6,006 bases of DNA from Pseudomonadota bacterium (GTDB lineage Bacteria > Pseudomonadota > Alphaproteobacteria > Sphingomonadales > SMXR01), in NCBI GenBank assembly GCA_022571175.1, contig JACZYI010000120.1, positions 1 through 6,006 of the forward strand. The letters run 5' to 3'. The position numbers and the translations under genes were made by a program. Shown in pieces: positions 1 through 5,405 of this stretch (position 1 is its first letter; every line of letters starts with the position of its first letter). Under the pieces are notes generated by a model. The model saw only the letters and a program-made list of their open reading frames with translations. It did not search any database and had not been told where the DNA came from.

Positions 1-256
1 GGGCCTCAGCTCTCTAAATATCTCGGGATAAGGAAACTAGGTCGTTGTGACGAAGCAAGTTAAGCCGTGTATTTGGTCGCTGATTTGCGTCATTTAGGGG
101 TTGGCGAGACAAAATGCAATCAATTTCGGTAAAAAAATCACTTCTCTTCATATCAGAATCCGAGTTGTCACCAATTTTCACGGCTCCCATCCTTCAATTA
201 ACCAAGGTTTGACGACCCAGACTCAGCCCGGTAGGTTCTGGACTGGCCCACTCAGG
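1..256. other. left-end stretch with no supported gene
   Basis: I see no convincing gene here. All three minus-strand frames meet a stop within about the first 50 bases, so no minus-strand gene leaves the window to the left. One plus-strand frame is open from base 1 to a TAA at 61-63. It could be the last 20 codons of a gene that starts outside the window, but nothing in those residues is recognisable. The plus-strand frame open from about 101 to 295 overlaps the peroxiredoxin C-terminus, lacks a good ribosome binding site and resembles no known family. The stretch probably holds the 3' untranslated region of the peroxiredoxin gene. A run of seven T on the minus strand (near 131-137) has no clear stem in front of it, so I do not call a terminator. 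Confidence 0.4.
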
Positions 257-796
257 TTAGCTTGTTTTCGAGCTATTGGAATTCAGCCAGGCTAGCATGG
301 TGTCAGCATCGGAAACCTCAAAGGGATCGGTAGAGCAAACGTCTTCAAGACCAGATTCCACAAATAATTTCCTGATTATTCCATCTTCCACCAACATTGA
401 ATAGCGCCAGCTCCTGAGGCCAAAACCCAGATTATCTTTATCAACTAGCATGCCCATCAGACGTGTGAATGTGCCGCTTCCATCAGGCAATAATCGCACC
501 TTCTCGACATTTTGATGCTGGCCCCATTGATGCATGACAAAAGCATCATTGACAGAAAGACAAATAACATCATCAATTCCGAGCTTCATGAAGTCATCAT
601 AATGGCTTTCATATCCGGGCAGATGAGCGGAGGAACAAGTGGGTGTGAAAGCCCCTGGTAGGGCAAACAAAACCACGCGCTTTCCCTTGAAAAGATCGTC
701 ACTGGTTACATCTTTCCACTCATATGGGTTCGGTCCCTCAAGGGCATCATTGCGCTGTCTGGTCCGGAAAATAGTATTTGGAATTTCTCTTGTCAT
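257..796 (-). CDS. Prx5-type peroxiredoxin (AhpC/TSA-redoxin fold thiol peroxidase)
   Basis: Cytosolic thiol peroxidase that reduces H2O2, organic hydroperoxides or peroxynitrite. The 179-residue product matches the Prx5/PrxII subfamily in length and motifs. The universal PxxxTxxC active site is Pro47-Thr51-Cys54 inside PGAFTPTCS, with Cys54 as the peroxidatic cysteine. It is followed by CLSVNDAFVM (from residue 79) and a GLRSWRYSMLVEDG stretch containing the conserved active-site arginine (probably Arg131). No glutaredoxin domain is fused at the C-terminus, so an external thiol donor is needed. Cys154, in a C-terminal VCSTDPF stretch, is near the resolving-cysteine position of animal Prx5, so an atypical 2-Cys mechanism is possible. 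The ATG at 796 is preceded by an AAAGGA Shine-Dalgarno at good distance. The gene lies 31 nt downstream of dps on the same strand and is probably its operon partner under OxyR control. The family call is firm; the 1-Cys or 2-Cys mechanism is open. Confidence 0.95.
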   Translation of the reverse strand: MTREIPNTIFRTRQRNDALEGPNPYEWKDVTSDDLFKGKRVVLFALPGAFTPTCSSAHLPGYESHYDDFMKLGIDDVICLSVNDAFVMHQWGQHQNVEKVRLLPDGSGTFTRLMGMLVDKDNLGFGLRSWRYSMLVEDGIIRKLFVESGLEDVCSTDPFEVSDADTMLAWLNSNSSKTS

Positions 797-827
797 CAGT
801 GTTGTTCCTTTTGTTGGAATGATTCAT

Positions 828-1277
828 TCAATCAATGGACGCCTCAAGCATCCAGGCTGCTTTTTCGTGCAGGCTGATCCGCCCTGCTGCCAGGTCGGCG
901 CTGCCAAGATCGCCCTCAGCTTCAGCATTCTTTTGCAAAGTGGAGGCTATTTCTGCCAGTTGCCGATTATCGGCTGCAAGCCTCCTCAGCATTTCCTGCG
1001 CGTTCGGATGACCGGTTTCCTCGTCAATACTGGCGCGCGACAGAAACGTCTTGAAAGAGCCATCAGCATAACTTCCGCAGGAACGGATACGTTCCGCTAT
1101 GGCATCAACAGCCTGGGCCAGCTCCGAATATTGCTGTTCGAACAGCAGATGCAAACCAGAAAAATTTGGCCCGGTTACGTTCCAGTGATAATTCTGTGTC
1201 TTTAGATAGAGCACATAGGTATCGGCCAAGAGACCTTGCATTTGGTCAATCACACTTGAGTTGGATTTTTTGGTCAT
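828..1277 (-). CDS. dps: Dps-family DNA-binding ferritin-like protein (DNA starvation/stationary phase protection)
   Basis: Mini-ferritin forming a dodecamer that oxidises Fe2+ with H2O2 and stores it as ferric mineral, protecting DNA from Fenton chemistry. The 149-residue product has the family signature: NYHWNVTGPNF with His31, GLHLLFEQQY with His43, then DAIAERIR with Asp58 and Glu62. The spacing of these ferroxidase ligands (12, 15 and 4 residues) matches E. coli Dps His51/His63/Asp78/Glu82. I choose the ATG at 1277 because AAGGA lies about 7 nt upstream. The in-frame ATG at 1301 would add eight residues, lacks a comparable site, and would put that AAGGA inside the gene. The N-terminal tail is short with only two lysines, so DNA binding through a long lysine-rich tail as in E. 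coli is less certain. It is first in a probable dps-peroxiredoxin operon and divergent from oxyR, with a good promoter and an inverted repeat upstream. Confidence 0.95.
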   Translation of the reverse strand: MTKKSNSSVIDQMQGLLADTYVLYLKTQNYHWNVTGPNFSGLHLLFEQQYSELAQAVDAIAERIRSCGSYADGSFKTFLSRASIDEETGHPNAQEMLRRLAADNRQLAEIASTLQKNAEAEGDLGSADLAAGRISLHEKAAWMLEASID

Positions 1278-1316
1278 AGCTGCTTCCTTAATAGTTTCCA
1301 TCCTTAGCAGAGCCTA

Positions 1317-1345
1317 TATATATTCACTTGCGTTTAATCGGTAAA
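1317..1345 (-). promoter_or_regulatory. probable dps promoter (-35 TTTACC, 17 bp, -10 TATATA)
   Basis: On the minus strand TTTACC (1345-1340) is separated by exactly 17 bp from TATATA (1322-1317). Transcription would start near 1310, giving a leader of about 33 nt that contains the AAGGA site of dps. The inverted repeat at 1355-1373 ends about 10 bp upstream of the -35 box, which is the usual place for activation by a LysR-type regulator such as OxyR. The weak -35 match fits a promoter that needs an activator. This is pattern-based only. Confidence 0.5.
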
Positions 1346-1354
1346 ATGACTAAT

Positions 1355-1382
1355 TTCGATAATTATAATCGAATATATCGAT
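1355..1382. promoter_or_regulatory. probable OxyR operator in the dps-oxyR intergenic region
   Basis: TTCGAT (1355-1360) and ATCGAA (1368-1373) form a perfect 6-bp inverted repeat around a 7-bp AT-rich spacer, with the T-N11-A geometry typical of LysR-type regulators. A further ATCGAT at 1377-1382 extends the pattern, and CGATA (1357-1361) with TATCG (1376-1380) forms a second, wider inverted repeat. The element lies between divergent oxyR and dps, upstream of the dps -35 box, and reaches to within 5 bp of the oxyR start codon. Binding could therefore activate dps and restrain oxyR. It does not match the full four-element E. coli OxyR consensus, so the assignment rests on position and symmetry. 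Confidence 0.55.
1364..1369 (+). promoter_or_regulatory. probable oxyR -10 box (TATAAT)
   Basis: A perfect TATAAT lies inside the inverted repeat, 18 bp before the oxyR ATG. Transcription from it would start near 1376, giving a leader of only about 12 nt, which fits the lack of a Shine-Dalgarno before oxyR. No good -35 box lies at the right distance. An alternative is TTGCGT (1328-1333), 17 bp, TAATTT (1351-1356). Confidence 0.4.
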
Positions 1383-1387
1383 GAACT

Positions 1388-2317
1388 ATGAATTACCACC
1401 CCACCATACGACAGCTGACCTATTTGTTGGCTTTGGAGAAAATCCGTAATTTTTCCAGGGCTGCCGAGCGCTGCCATGTGACACAAAGCACTCTAAGTGC
1501 TAGCATTCAGGACCTGGAAGCTAATTTGGGCATGCCACTGGTCGAACGGGGCCGGCGCTTCATGGGATTGACCAGAGCCGGCATGGAAGTGGCCGCCAGA
1601 GGACGACAGATTCTGGCATTAGCCGACGATATTGTGTCATACGCTGCCAGCAGAAAATCTCCTCTTTCGGGAGAATTGCGTCTTGGTGCCATTCCCACAA
1701 TCGGTCCGTTCCTGCTGCCCAGGGCAGTCTCGTCCCTGGGAGCCGCCTATCCTGAACTCAAGCTTCTTTTACGCGAGGCGCAAACTCTGGAGTTGTTGAC
1801 CCTTTTGTCCGGTGGGGAACTGGATGCTGTGCTTATGGCTTTTCCTTATGCTGTTTCCGGCCTCAATGTGAAAATTCTGGGAAACGATCCTCTTCGATTA
1901 TTGGTTCCGGCCGCCGATCCCTTCGCTAAGCGTAATCATATTCGTGCGGAGGAATTAATTGGTAAGGAACTGCTGTTGCTCGAGGACGGTCACTGCCTGC
2001 GCGATCATGCGCTTGAAGTCTGCCAAATGCAGGGTATTTCGAGGTCGGCGGACTATGAAGGTACCAGCCTTTTAACCCTGGCGCTGATGGTCGAAATGGG
2101 GCGGGGCTACACCCTGGTCCCGGATCTCGCCATCAAGTCCGGTCTCATTCGCGGTCTTGAGGTCAGGGCGGTTCCGATTGGCTGCGAGGACGAAGGTCGC
2201 GAGATCGGGCTGGTCTGGCGTAAATCCTCACCAAGGGAAGAAGAATTCAACAGCTTGGCAAATGGAATAAAAAAAGCCCTCTTAGGACAGACAGAAAGCA
2301 TGGCCCGGGCATCATAG
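1388..2317 (+). CDS. oxyR: OxyR, LysR-type hydrogen peroxide-sensing transcriptional regulator
   Basis: Cytosolic regulator that senses H2O2 by forming an intramolecular disulfide and then activates peroxide-defence genes. The 309-residue protein has an N-terminal winged helix-turn-helix (about residues 5-63, with NFSRAAERCHVTQSTLS as the recognition region), a linker, and a LysR substrate-binding fold. OxyR-specific marks are GxIPTIGPFLLP at residues 100-111, including Thr104, and LLEDGHCLRDHALEVC at 197-212. Cys203 and Cys212 are nine residues apart, as are E. coli Cys199 and Cys208, and His202 and Arg205 are also kept. Two more cysteines, Cys29 in the DNA-binding domain and Cys266, are outside the switch. 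The ATG at 1388 has no clear Shine-Dalgarno. An ATG at 1381 is in another frame and encodes nothing LysR-like. The gene is divergent from the dps-peroxiredoxin operon, its likely target. No clear terminator was found after it. Confidence 0.96.
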   Translation: MNYHPTIRQLTYLLALEKIRNFSRAAERCHVTQSTLSASIQDLEANLGMPLVERGRRFMGLTRAGMEVAARGRQILALADDIVSYAASRKSPLSGELRLGAIPTIGPFLLPRAVSSLGAAYPELKLLLREAQTLELLTLLSGGELDAVLMAFPYAVSGLNVKILGNDPLRLLVPAADPFAKRNHIRAEELIGKELLLLEDGHCLRDHALEVCQMQGISRSADYEGTSLLTLALMVEMGRGYTLVPDLAIKSGLIRGLEVRAVPIGCEDEGREIGLVWRKSSPREEEFNSLANGIKKALLGQTESMARAS

Positions 2318-2358
2318 CCCGATCAAACTCTACGCGCGTTACCGATGATCTCAGAAAA

Positions 2359-2433
2359 TGGTGGGCACGGCTGGGATTGAACCAGCGACCCCTGCGATGT
2401 CAACACAGTGCTCTCCCACTGAGCTACGCGCCC
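2359..2433 (-). tRNA. tRNA-Val (anticodon GAC)
   Basis: The minus strand folds into a complete 75-nt cloverleaf. The acceptor stem GGGCGCG pairs with CGTGCCC (one G-U). The D arm is GCTC/GAGC. The anticodon stem CTGTG pairs with CGCAG (one T-G) around the loop TTGACAT, giving anticodon GAC (plus-strand 2399-2401), which reads GUC and GUU valine codons. The T arm is GCTGG-TTCAATC-CCAGC. Discriminator A and an encoded CCA follow at 2362-2359. The gene starts 82 nt downstream of the end of cpdR on the same strand. No convincing dedicated promoter is visible. TTGACG at 2465-2460 sits too close to the tRNA 5' end for a standard -10 spacing, so read-through from cpdR or a degenerate promoter is possible. 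Confidence 0.96.
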
Positions 2434-2515
2434 TTGATTGAGGTCATTATTAATATGGACGTCAAGGTCCGGCGCATGGTGTAGCCCCAAAGATACGACC
2501 GCGCAAGCCCCATCA

Positions 2516-2875
2516 TCAGGCAGCAAGCAGCCTCTCGATTTCTCCCACGATGTCTTTCAGGTGAAAAGGTTTGGAAAGGATTTTTGAATTTTTGGGAGCG
2601 GCATTCCGCTCATTCAGTGCCACTGCGGCAAAGCCGGTAATAAACATGACCTTCAGCTCGGGTAAAATCGCTACCGCTTTTTGGGCCAATTCGATCCCGT
2701 CCATTTCCGGCATGACGATATCGGTCAAGAGCAGGTCAAAAGTTTCAGCCTCCACAAAAGGCATGGCTCGTTCACCACTGGAGACGGCAACCACCATATG
2801 TCCGGCACGCTCAATCGAGCGCGTCAGGAAATTCCTCATTGAATCATCATCTTCTGCCAACAGTATTTTCGCCAT
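2516..2875 (-). CDS. cpdR: CpdR-type single-domain response regulator controlling ClpXP proteolysis
   Basis: Stand-alone receiver of 119 residues with no output domain. Receiver residues are present: the acidic pocket Glu8/Asp9 in LLAEDDDSMR, phosphoacceptor Asp52 in LLLTDIVMPEMDG, Thr80 in MFITGFAAVAL, and Lys102 in LSKPFHLKD. The LLAEDDDSM start and ITGFAAVALN stretch are characteristic of CpdR. In Caulobacter, CpdR is phosphorylated through the CckA-ChpT relay; the unphosphorylated form localises at the cell pole and primes ClpXP to degrade cell-cycle substrates such as PdeA and, with further adaptors, CtrA. The protein ends in Leu-Leu-Ala-Ala, and in Caulobacter the terminal Ala-Ala marks CpdR itself for ClpXP. 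Only a weak ribosome binding site (GAAAGA) precedes the ATG at 2875. It is divergent from the amidohydrolase gene and upstream of tRNA-Val. CpdR identity is from recalled family features, not a search. Confidence 0.88.
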   Translation of the reverse strand: MAKILLAEDDDSMRNFLTRSIERAGHMVVAVSSGERAMPFVEAETFDLLLTDIVMPEMDGIELAQKAVAILPELKVMFITGFAAVALNERNAAPKNSKILSKPFHLKDIVGEIERLLAA

Positions 2876-2943
2876 TACATCTTTCGCTCTGCCGGGATTT
2901 TCTCATTTTTAAGTCGCCGAGCCTATGTGGCAAAGGTAAAGAC

Positions 2944-2980
2944 TTTGGCAATTTTTGCAACGGGGTTTTAGTGTTTGCAA
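2944..2980. repeat. helically phased TTTGCAA repeats between cpdR and the amidohydrolase gene
   Basis: Two identical TTTGCAA heptamers (2954-2960 and 2974-2980) start exactly 20 bp apart. A related TTTGGCAA (2944-2951) starts 10 bp before the first, so all three would lie on the same face of the helix. TTGCAA is itself palindromic. The repeats lie in the 140-bp divergent intergenic region and could be sites for a regulator of either gene. No confident promoter could be placed around them. Confidence 0.35.
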
Positions 2981-3015
2981 GATAAATGTTAGACTGGGCA
3001 ATGAAAGGAGATTTG

Positions 3016-3936
3016 ATGACGAAATCAGCAAATCCCAGCCCCTATTTTCTGGAGGAGCCGTCGATCCAGACGGTCCCAATGGTGTTTGCCTCGCCCCATA
3101 GTGGAAGATTTTATCCTGCGCAGTTTTTGCAACAGAGCCAGCTTTCCCACTTGGAACTGAGACGATCCGAAGATGCCCATGTGGATGACCTTTTTGATTT
3201 TGTACCTGCACTAGGAGCTCCTTTTATCAAGGCCAACTATGCGCGCTCCTATGTGGATCCGAACCGGGAACCGATGGAGCTGGACGCGACAATGTTTGAA
3301 GATCGCTTGCCTTCTAACGCTAATTTGAACTCCGAACGGGTTGCTGCAGGCTTCGGCACCATCCCCCGGCTCGCCTTTCTGGGGAAAGAAATATACGATC
3401 ACAAACTCTCATTTGAAGAGGAGAGCAAACGATTGAGAAATGTCTATCAGCCCTATCACCAAGCTCTTGCAACTTTGATTGCTCGAACCAGGGAGAAATT
3501 TAGTTGGGCCGTGCTCATTGACTGCCATTCCATGCCCTCTCTCAAACCACTGCAGTCTCAGCGCAGCCAAGTGCGTGATTCAAAAATCAAAAAATCTGTT
3601 TTTGTTGAAGACCCCGATTTTATACTGGGCGATTGCTATGGAGAAAGCTGTTCGCCACTGCTGACTAGCCTGGTAGAAGAGCAAATTTCATCATTTGGAT
3701 ATCACACGCGCCGAAATAATCCTTATTCCGGCGGTTATTGCACAAGATTTTATGGCTGCCCCGACAATAATATCCATGCGCTTCAGATCGAAATTTCCCG
3801 ACAGCTCTATTGGGATGAAGAACGTCACTGTTTGAAGCAGGATTCTTTTATTCAGCTTCGGGAACACCTCCGCGTCATATGCAAAAGTCTTGTGGCTATC
3901 GATCTGAGTGACACCATCGCCAGTGCAGCCGAATAA
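3016..3936 (+). CDS. N-formylglutamate amidohydrolase family protein
   Basis: Predicted cytosolic metal-dependent amidohydrolase of the HutG/N-formylglutamate deformylase family, whose known reaction is N-formylglutamate plus water to glutamate plus formate. The 306-residue product shows the family motifs in order: FASPHSGRFYP (24-34), RSEDAHVDDLF (50-60), YARSYVDPNREPMELD (75-90), IDCHSMPS (168-175, with Asp169 and His171 as probable metal or catalytic residues), and an NNPYSGGYCTRFYG region leading to QIEISRQLYWDE (257-268). The ATG at 3016 is chosen because AAAGGAG ends 5 nt before it. The upstream in-frame ATGs at 2986 and 3001 have no comparable site, and the Shine-Dalgarno would lie inside the longer versions. 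No other histidine-utilisation gene is nearby, so the physiological substrate may differ from N-formylglutamate. It is divergent from cpdR and ends 3 bp from the convergent transporter gene. Confidence 0.9.
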   Translation: MTKSANPSPYFLEEPSIQTVPMVFASPHSGRFYPAQFLQQSQLSHLELRRSEDAHVDDLFDFVPALGAPFIKANYARSYVDPNREPMELDATMFEDRLPSNANLNSERVAAGFGTIPRLAFLGKEIYDHKLSFEEESKRLRNVYQPYHQALATLIARTREKFSWAVLIDCHSMPSLKPLQSQRSQVRDSKIKKSVFVEDPDFILGDCYGESCSPLLTSLVEEQISSFGYHTRRNNPYSGGYCTRFYGCPDNNIHALQIEISRQLYWDEERHCLKQDSFIQLREHLRVICKSLVAIDLSDTIASAAE

Positions 3937-3939
3937 AAA

Positions 3940-5223
3940 CTAGGCCGGCATCTCGTCACGCGGTTTCCGGTCAGCGGCCAAGGCATAAATGATCAGAGCC
4001 GCAAAAAGGAGGGCCGCCAAAAACAGAAATACAACTTGATATGCCTCAACAGGAGCAGCCTGTCCCGGCATGGTATAGGCATCTACGATGGCACCGGTAA
4101 TAAACTGACTGATAGCAACGCCAATCATATTCATCATGTTAAAAAGAGTCATACCCCGACCAATGAGTGCGGGCGGAAAATAGCTGCGGGCGTGGGCCAG
4201 AAGAATTGCCATGTTGCCCGCCATAAGCGCCAGCAGGGAAAAGGACGAAACCACATACAGGATTGATGGTGAGTCCATTGCTGCCAGCAAAACCAGATCG
4301 GCGACAGTTATCAAGGCTCCGGCCAGCACAATCCATTTTCGGGTATTCAATAACCGATCAAGCGGTCCAAAAGAAAAAGCTCCTATGATCGAAAAAATGC
4401 TCATGATGAGAAGAATTCGTCCACGTCCGATAGCCTCAAGACCCTGCACGTCAGCAAGATACGGTCCCGCCCAAAGAGTTGTAATGGTTGCTATGGTGGA
4501 ATATCCCACAAAACTCAGAGGGAAAAGCTTCCACAATCTCCGGTCCTTTAATATTACACTCACACCCATCAGGCTTTTTACAAAACCCTCGCCGGACTCC
4601 AGTCCGGTTGTTTTGTCCGGCTGATCTTTAATCACTAAAAAGACCAGCAGGGCCATCAACAGACCCACAGCTGCAGCGAGGATAAAGGGCACTCTCCAGC
4701 CCATGGTAACCACAGCAGCGGACAGGGGCAGAGTCGCAATTAACAGACCTGAATTGCCAAGACCCAGTTGAAATCCTGAGAAAAGGGCAAATCGATCCGG
4801 TGGATACCATCGGGCGTAAATGACATAAGCGCCCATCAGCGTGCTGGCACAGCCAACCCCCATCACAACCCGCGCAATGGTCAGTCCTATCAAACTGTCC
4901 GAGGATGCAAAAAGAACACACCCGGCTACCGCCAGCAACAAGAGGGTGGAGACCACGCGACGCGGGCCTAGGCGATCAAACAGGATGCCAATAGGAATCT
5001 GCACGATTGCAAAGGCCAGAAAAAAGGCCCCCGTAAGCAGCCCGATATCTCCCGGATCAAGATTAAGATCACCAGTAAGCTCAGGTGCCACCACGGCGTT
5101 TGAAGCACGCAAGAACTGGCTGAGAATATAGGCGAAGCCCAGAACTGCCACGAACCTGAAAGCATAGGGAAATTGAGAGTCTTTATCGTCTATGACATTT
5201 GGTTTGGACACAGGCACTCGCAT
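3940..5223 (-). CDS. major facilitator superfamily (MFS) transporter, substrate unknown
   Basis: Inner-membrane secondary transporter of 427 residues, a usual MFS length, with about twelve hydrophobic segments in two six-helix halves. The halves are joined by a hydrophilic loop around residues 200-228. MFS motif A, GILFDRLGPRR (79-89), lies between helices 2 and 3 with Asp83, Arg84 and Gly86 intact. ARVVMGVG (117-124) in helix 4 matches motif B with Arg118. A worn copy of motif A, GPLDRLLNTRK (286-296), lies in the second half. The helix 1 stretch SQFLRASNAVVAPEL is typical of a broad group covering nitrate/nitrite, organic-anion and drug carriers, and does not name a substrate. The ATG at 5223 follows a short GGA-containing site. 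It converges on the amidohydrolase gene with a 3-bp gap. A palindrome at 5246-5263 upstream may be its operator. Confidence 0.88.
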   Translation of the reverse strand: MRVPVSKPNVIDDKDSQFPYAFRFVAVLGFAYILSQFLRASNAVVAPELTGDLNLDPGDIGLLTGAFFLAFAIVQIPIGILFDRLGPRRVVSTLLLLAVAGCVLFASSDSLIGLTIARVVMGVGCASTLMGAYVIYARWYPPDRFALFSGFQLGLGNSGLLIATLPLSAAVVTMGWRVPFILAAAVGLLMALLVFLVIKDQPDKTTGLESGEGFVKSLMGVSVILKDRRLWKLFPLSFVGYSTIATITTLWAGPYLADVQGLEAIGRGRILLIMSIFSIIGAFSFGPLDRLLNTRKWIVLAGALITVADLVLLAAMDSPSILYVVSSFSLLALMAGNMAILLAHARSYFPPALIGRGMTLFNMMNMIGVAISQFITGAIVDAYTMPGQAAPVEAYQVVFLFLAALLFAALIIYALAADRKPRDEMPA

Positions 5224-5245
5224 TTTTCCGGATTTTTACAGGCAC

Positions 5246-5263
5246 GTTGAAACAGTTTTGAAC
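5246..5263. promoter_or_regulatory. 18-bp palindrome upstream of the MFS transporter gene
   Basis: GTTGAAACAGTTTTGAAC is a gapped inverted repeat of form GTT-n-AAA-n4-TTT-n-AAC. It ends 23 bp upstream of the transporter start codon (minus strand), where it would overlap or lie just downstream of a promoter, as a repressor operator would. No regulator gene is adjacent, and the sequence matches no operator I can name. Confidence 0.35.
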
Positions 5264-5307
5264 CTAACTAAAGACGCCGCACGCCACAAGGCAGGCGATA
5301 GAAACAC

Positions 5308-5313
5308 TTGACA
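5308..5313 (+). promoter_or_regulatory. candidate -35 box (TTGACA) for the yqaE-type gene
   Basis: A perfect TTGACA lies 92 nt upstream of the small membrane protein gene. No recognisable -10 box follows at 16-18 bp, where the sequence is C-rich. It is reported because the match is exact and the position fits a long structured leader. It could equally be chance. Confidence 0.25.
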
Positions 5314-5339
5314 AATGGCTTGATCATCCTCACCTCAGA

Positions 5340-5396
5340 AAGGAGGCGGGCCGAAACAAAAACAAATTGTGAGGGCGGCCCGGACGCAGAGGAGGT
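5340..5396 (+). promoter_or_regulatory. structured leader of the yqaE-type gene: inverted repeat flanked by two AGGAGG sites
   Basis: CGGGCCG (5347-5353) and CGGCCCG (5376-5382) form a perfect 7-bp, all-GC stem around a 22-nt A-rich loop. An AAAGGAGG lies just before the stem (5340-5346) and the true Shine-Dalgarno AGGAGGT just after it (5390-5396), nine nt before the ATG. The stem ends close to the real ribosome binding site. The upstream AGGAGG has no start codon in its own range that opens a recognisable gene. The arrangement may influence translation or mRNA stability. Confidence 0.35.
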
Positions 5397-5405
5397 CGAA
5401 AAGCT

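Noticed and set aside
101..295. 64-codon plus-strand open frame
   Set aside because: It overlaps the end of the well-supported peroxiredoxin gene, has no good ribosome binding site, and shows no recognisable family features.
639..1205. 188-codon plus-strand open frame
   Set aside because: It lies antisense to both the peroxiredoxin and dps genes, which have clear active-site motifs. Its composition looks like a shadow frame.
1278..1301. Longer dps start at 1301
   Set aside because: The AAGGA Shine-Dalgarno lies inside this extension and is correctly spaced for the ATG at 1277. No equivalent site precedes 1301.
2457..2470. Short inverted repeat GGAC-N6-GTCC between cpdR and tRNA-Val, considered as a terminator
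   Set aside because: The stem is only 4 bp, with no T-run following on the minus strand, so it is too weak to call.
2323..2526. 67-codon minus-strand open frame
   Set aside because: It runs straight through the complete tRNA-Val gene and overlaps the cpdR end. There is no family resemblance.
2909..3211. 100-codon minus-strand open frame
   Set aside because: It is antisense to the start of the amidohydrolase gene and fills the divergent intergenic region. There is no ribosome binding site or recognisable motif.
3943..3979. GGCCG/CGGCC pair at the end of the transporter gene, considered as a shared terminator
   Set aside because: It has 5 bp with a 27-nt loop inside coding sequence and no T-run. 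It is not distinguishable from chance.
4211..4624. 137-codon plus-strand open frame inside the transporter gene
   Set aside because: It is antisense to a clear 12-helix MFS protein, and its basic, low-complexity composition is typical of a frame opposite membrane helices.
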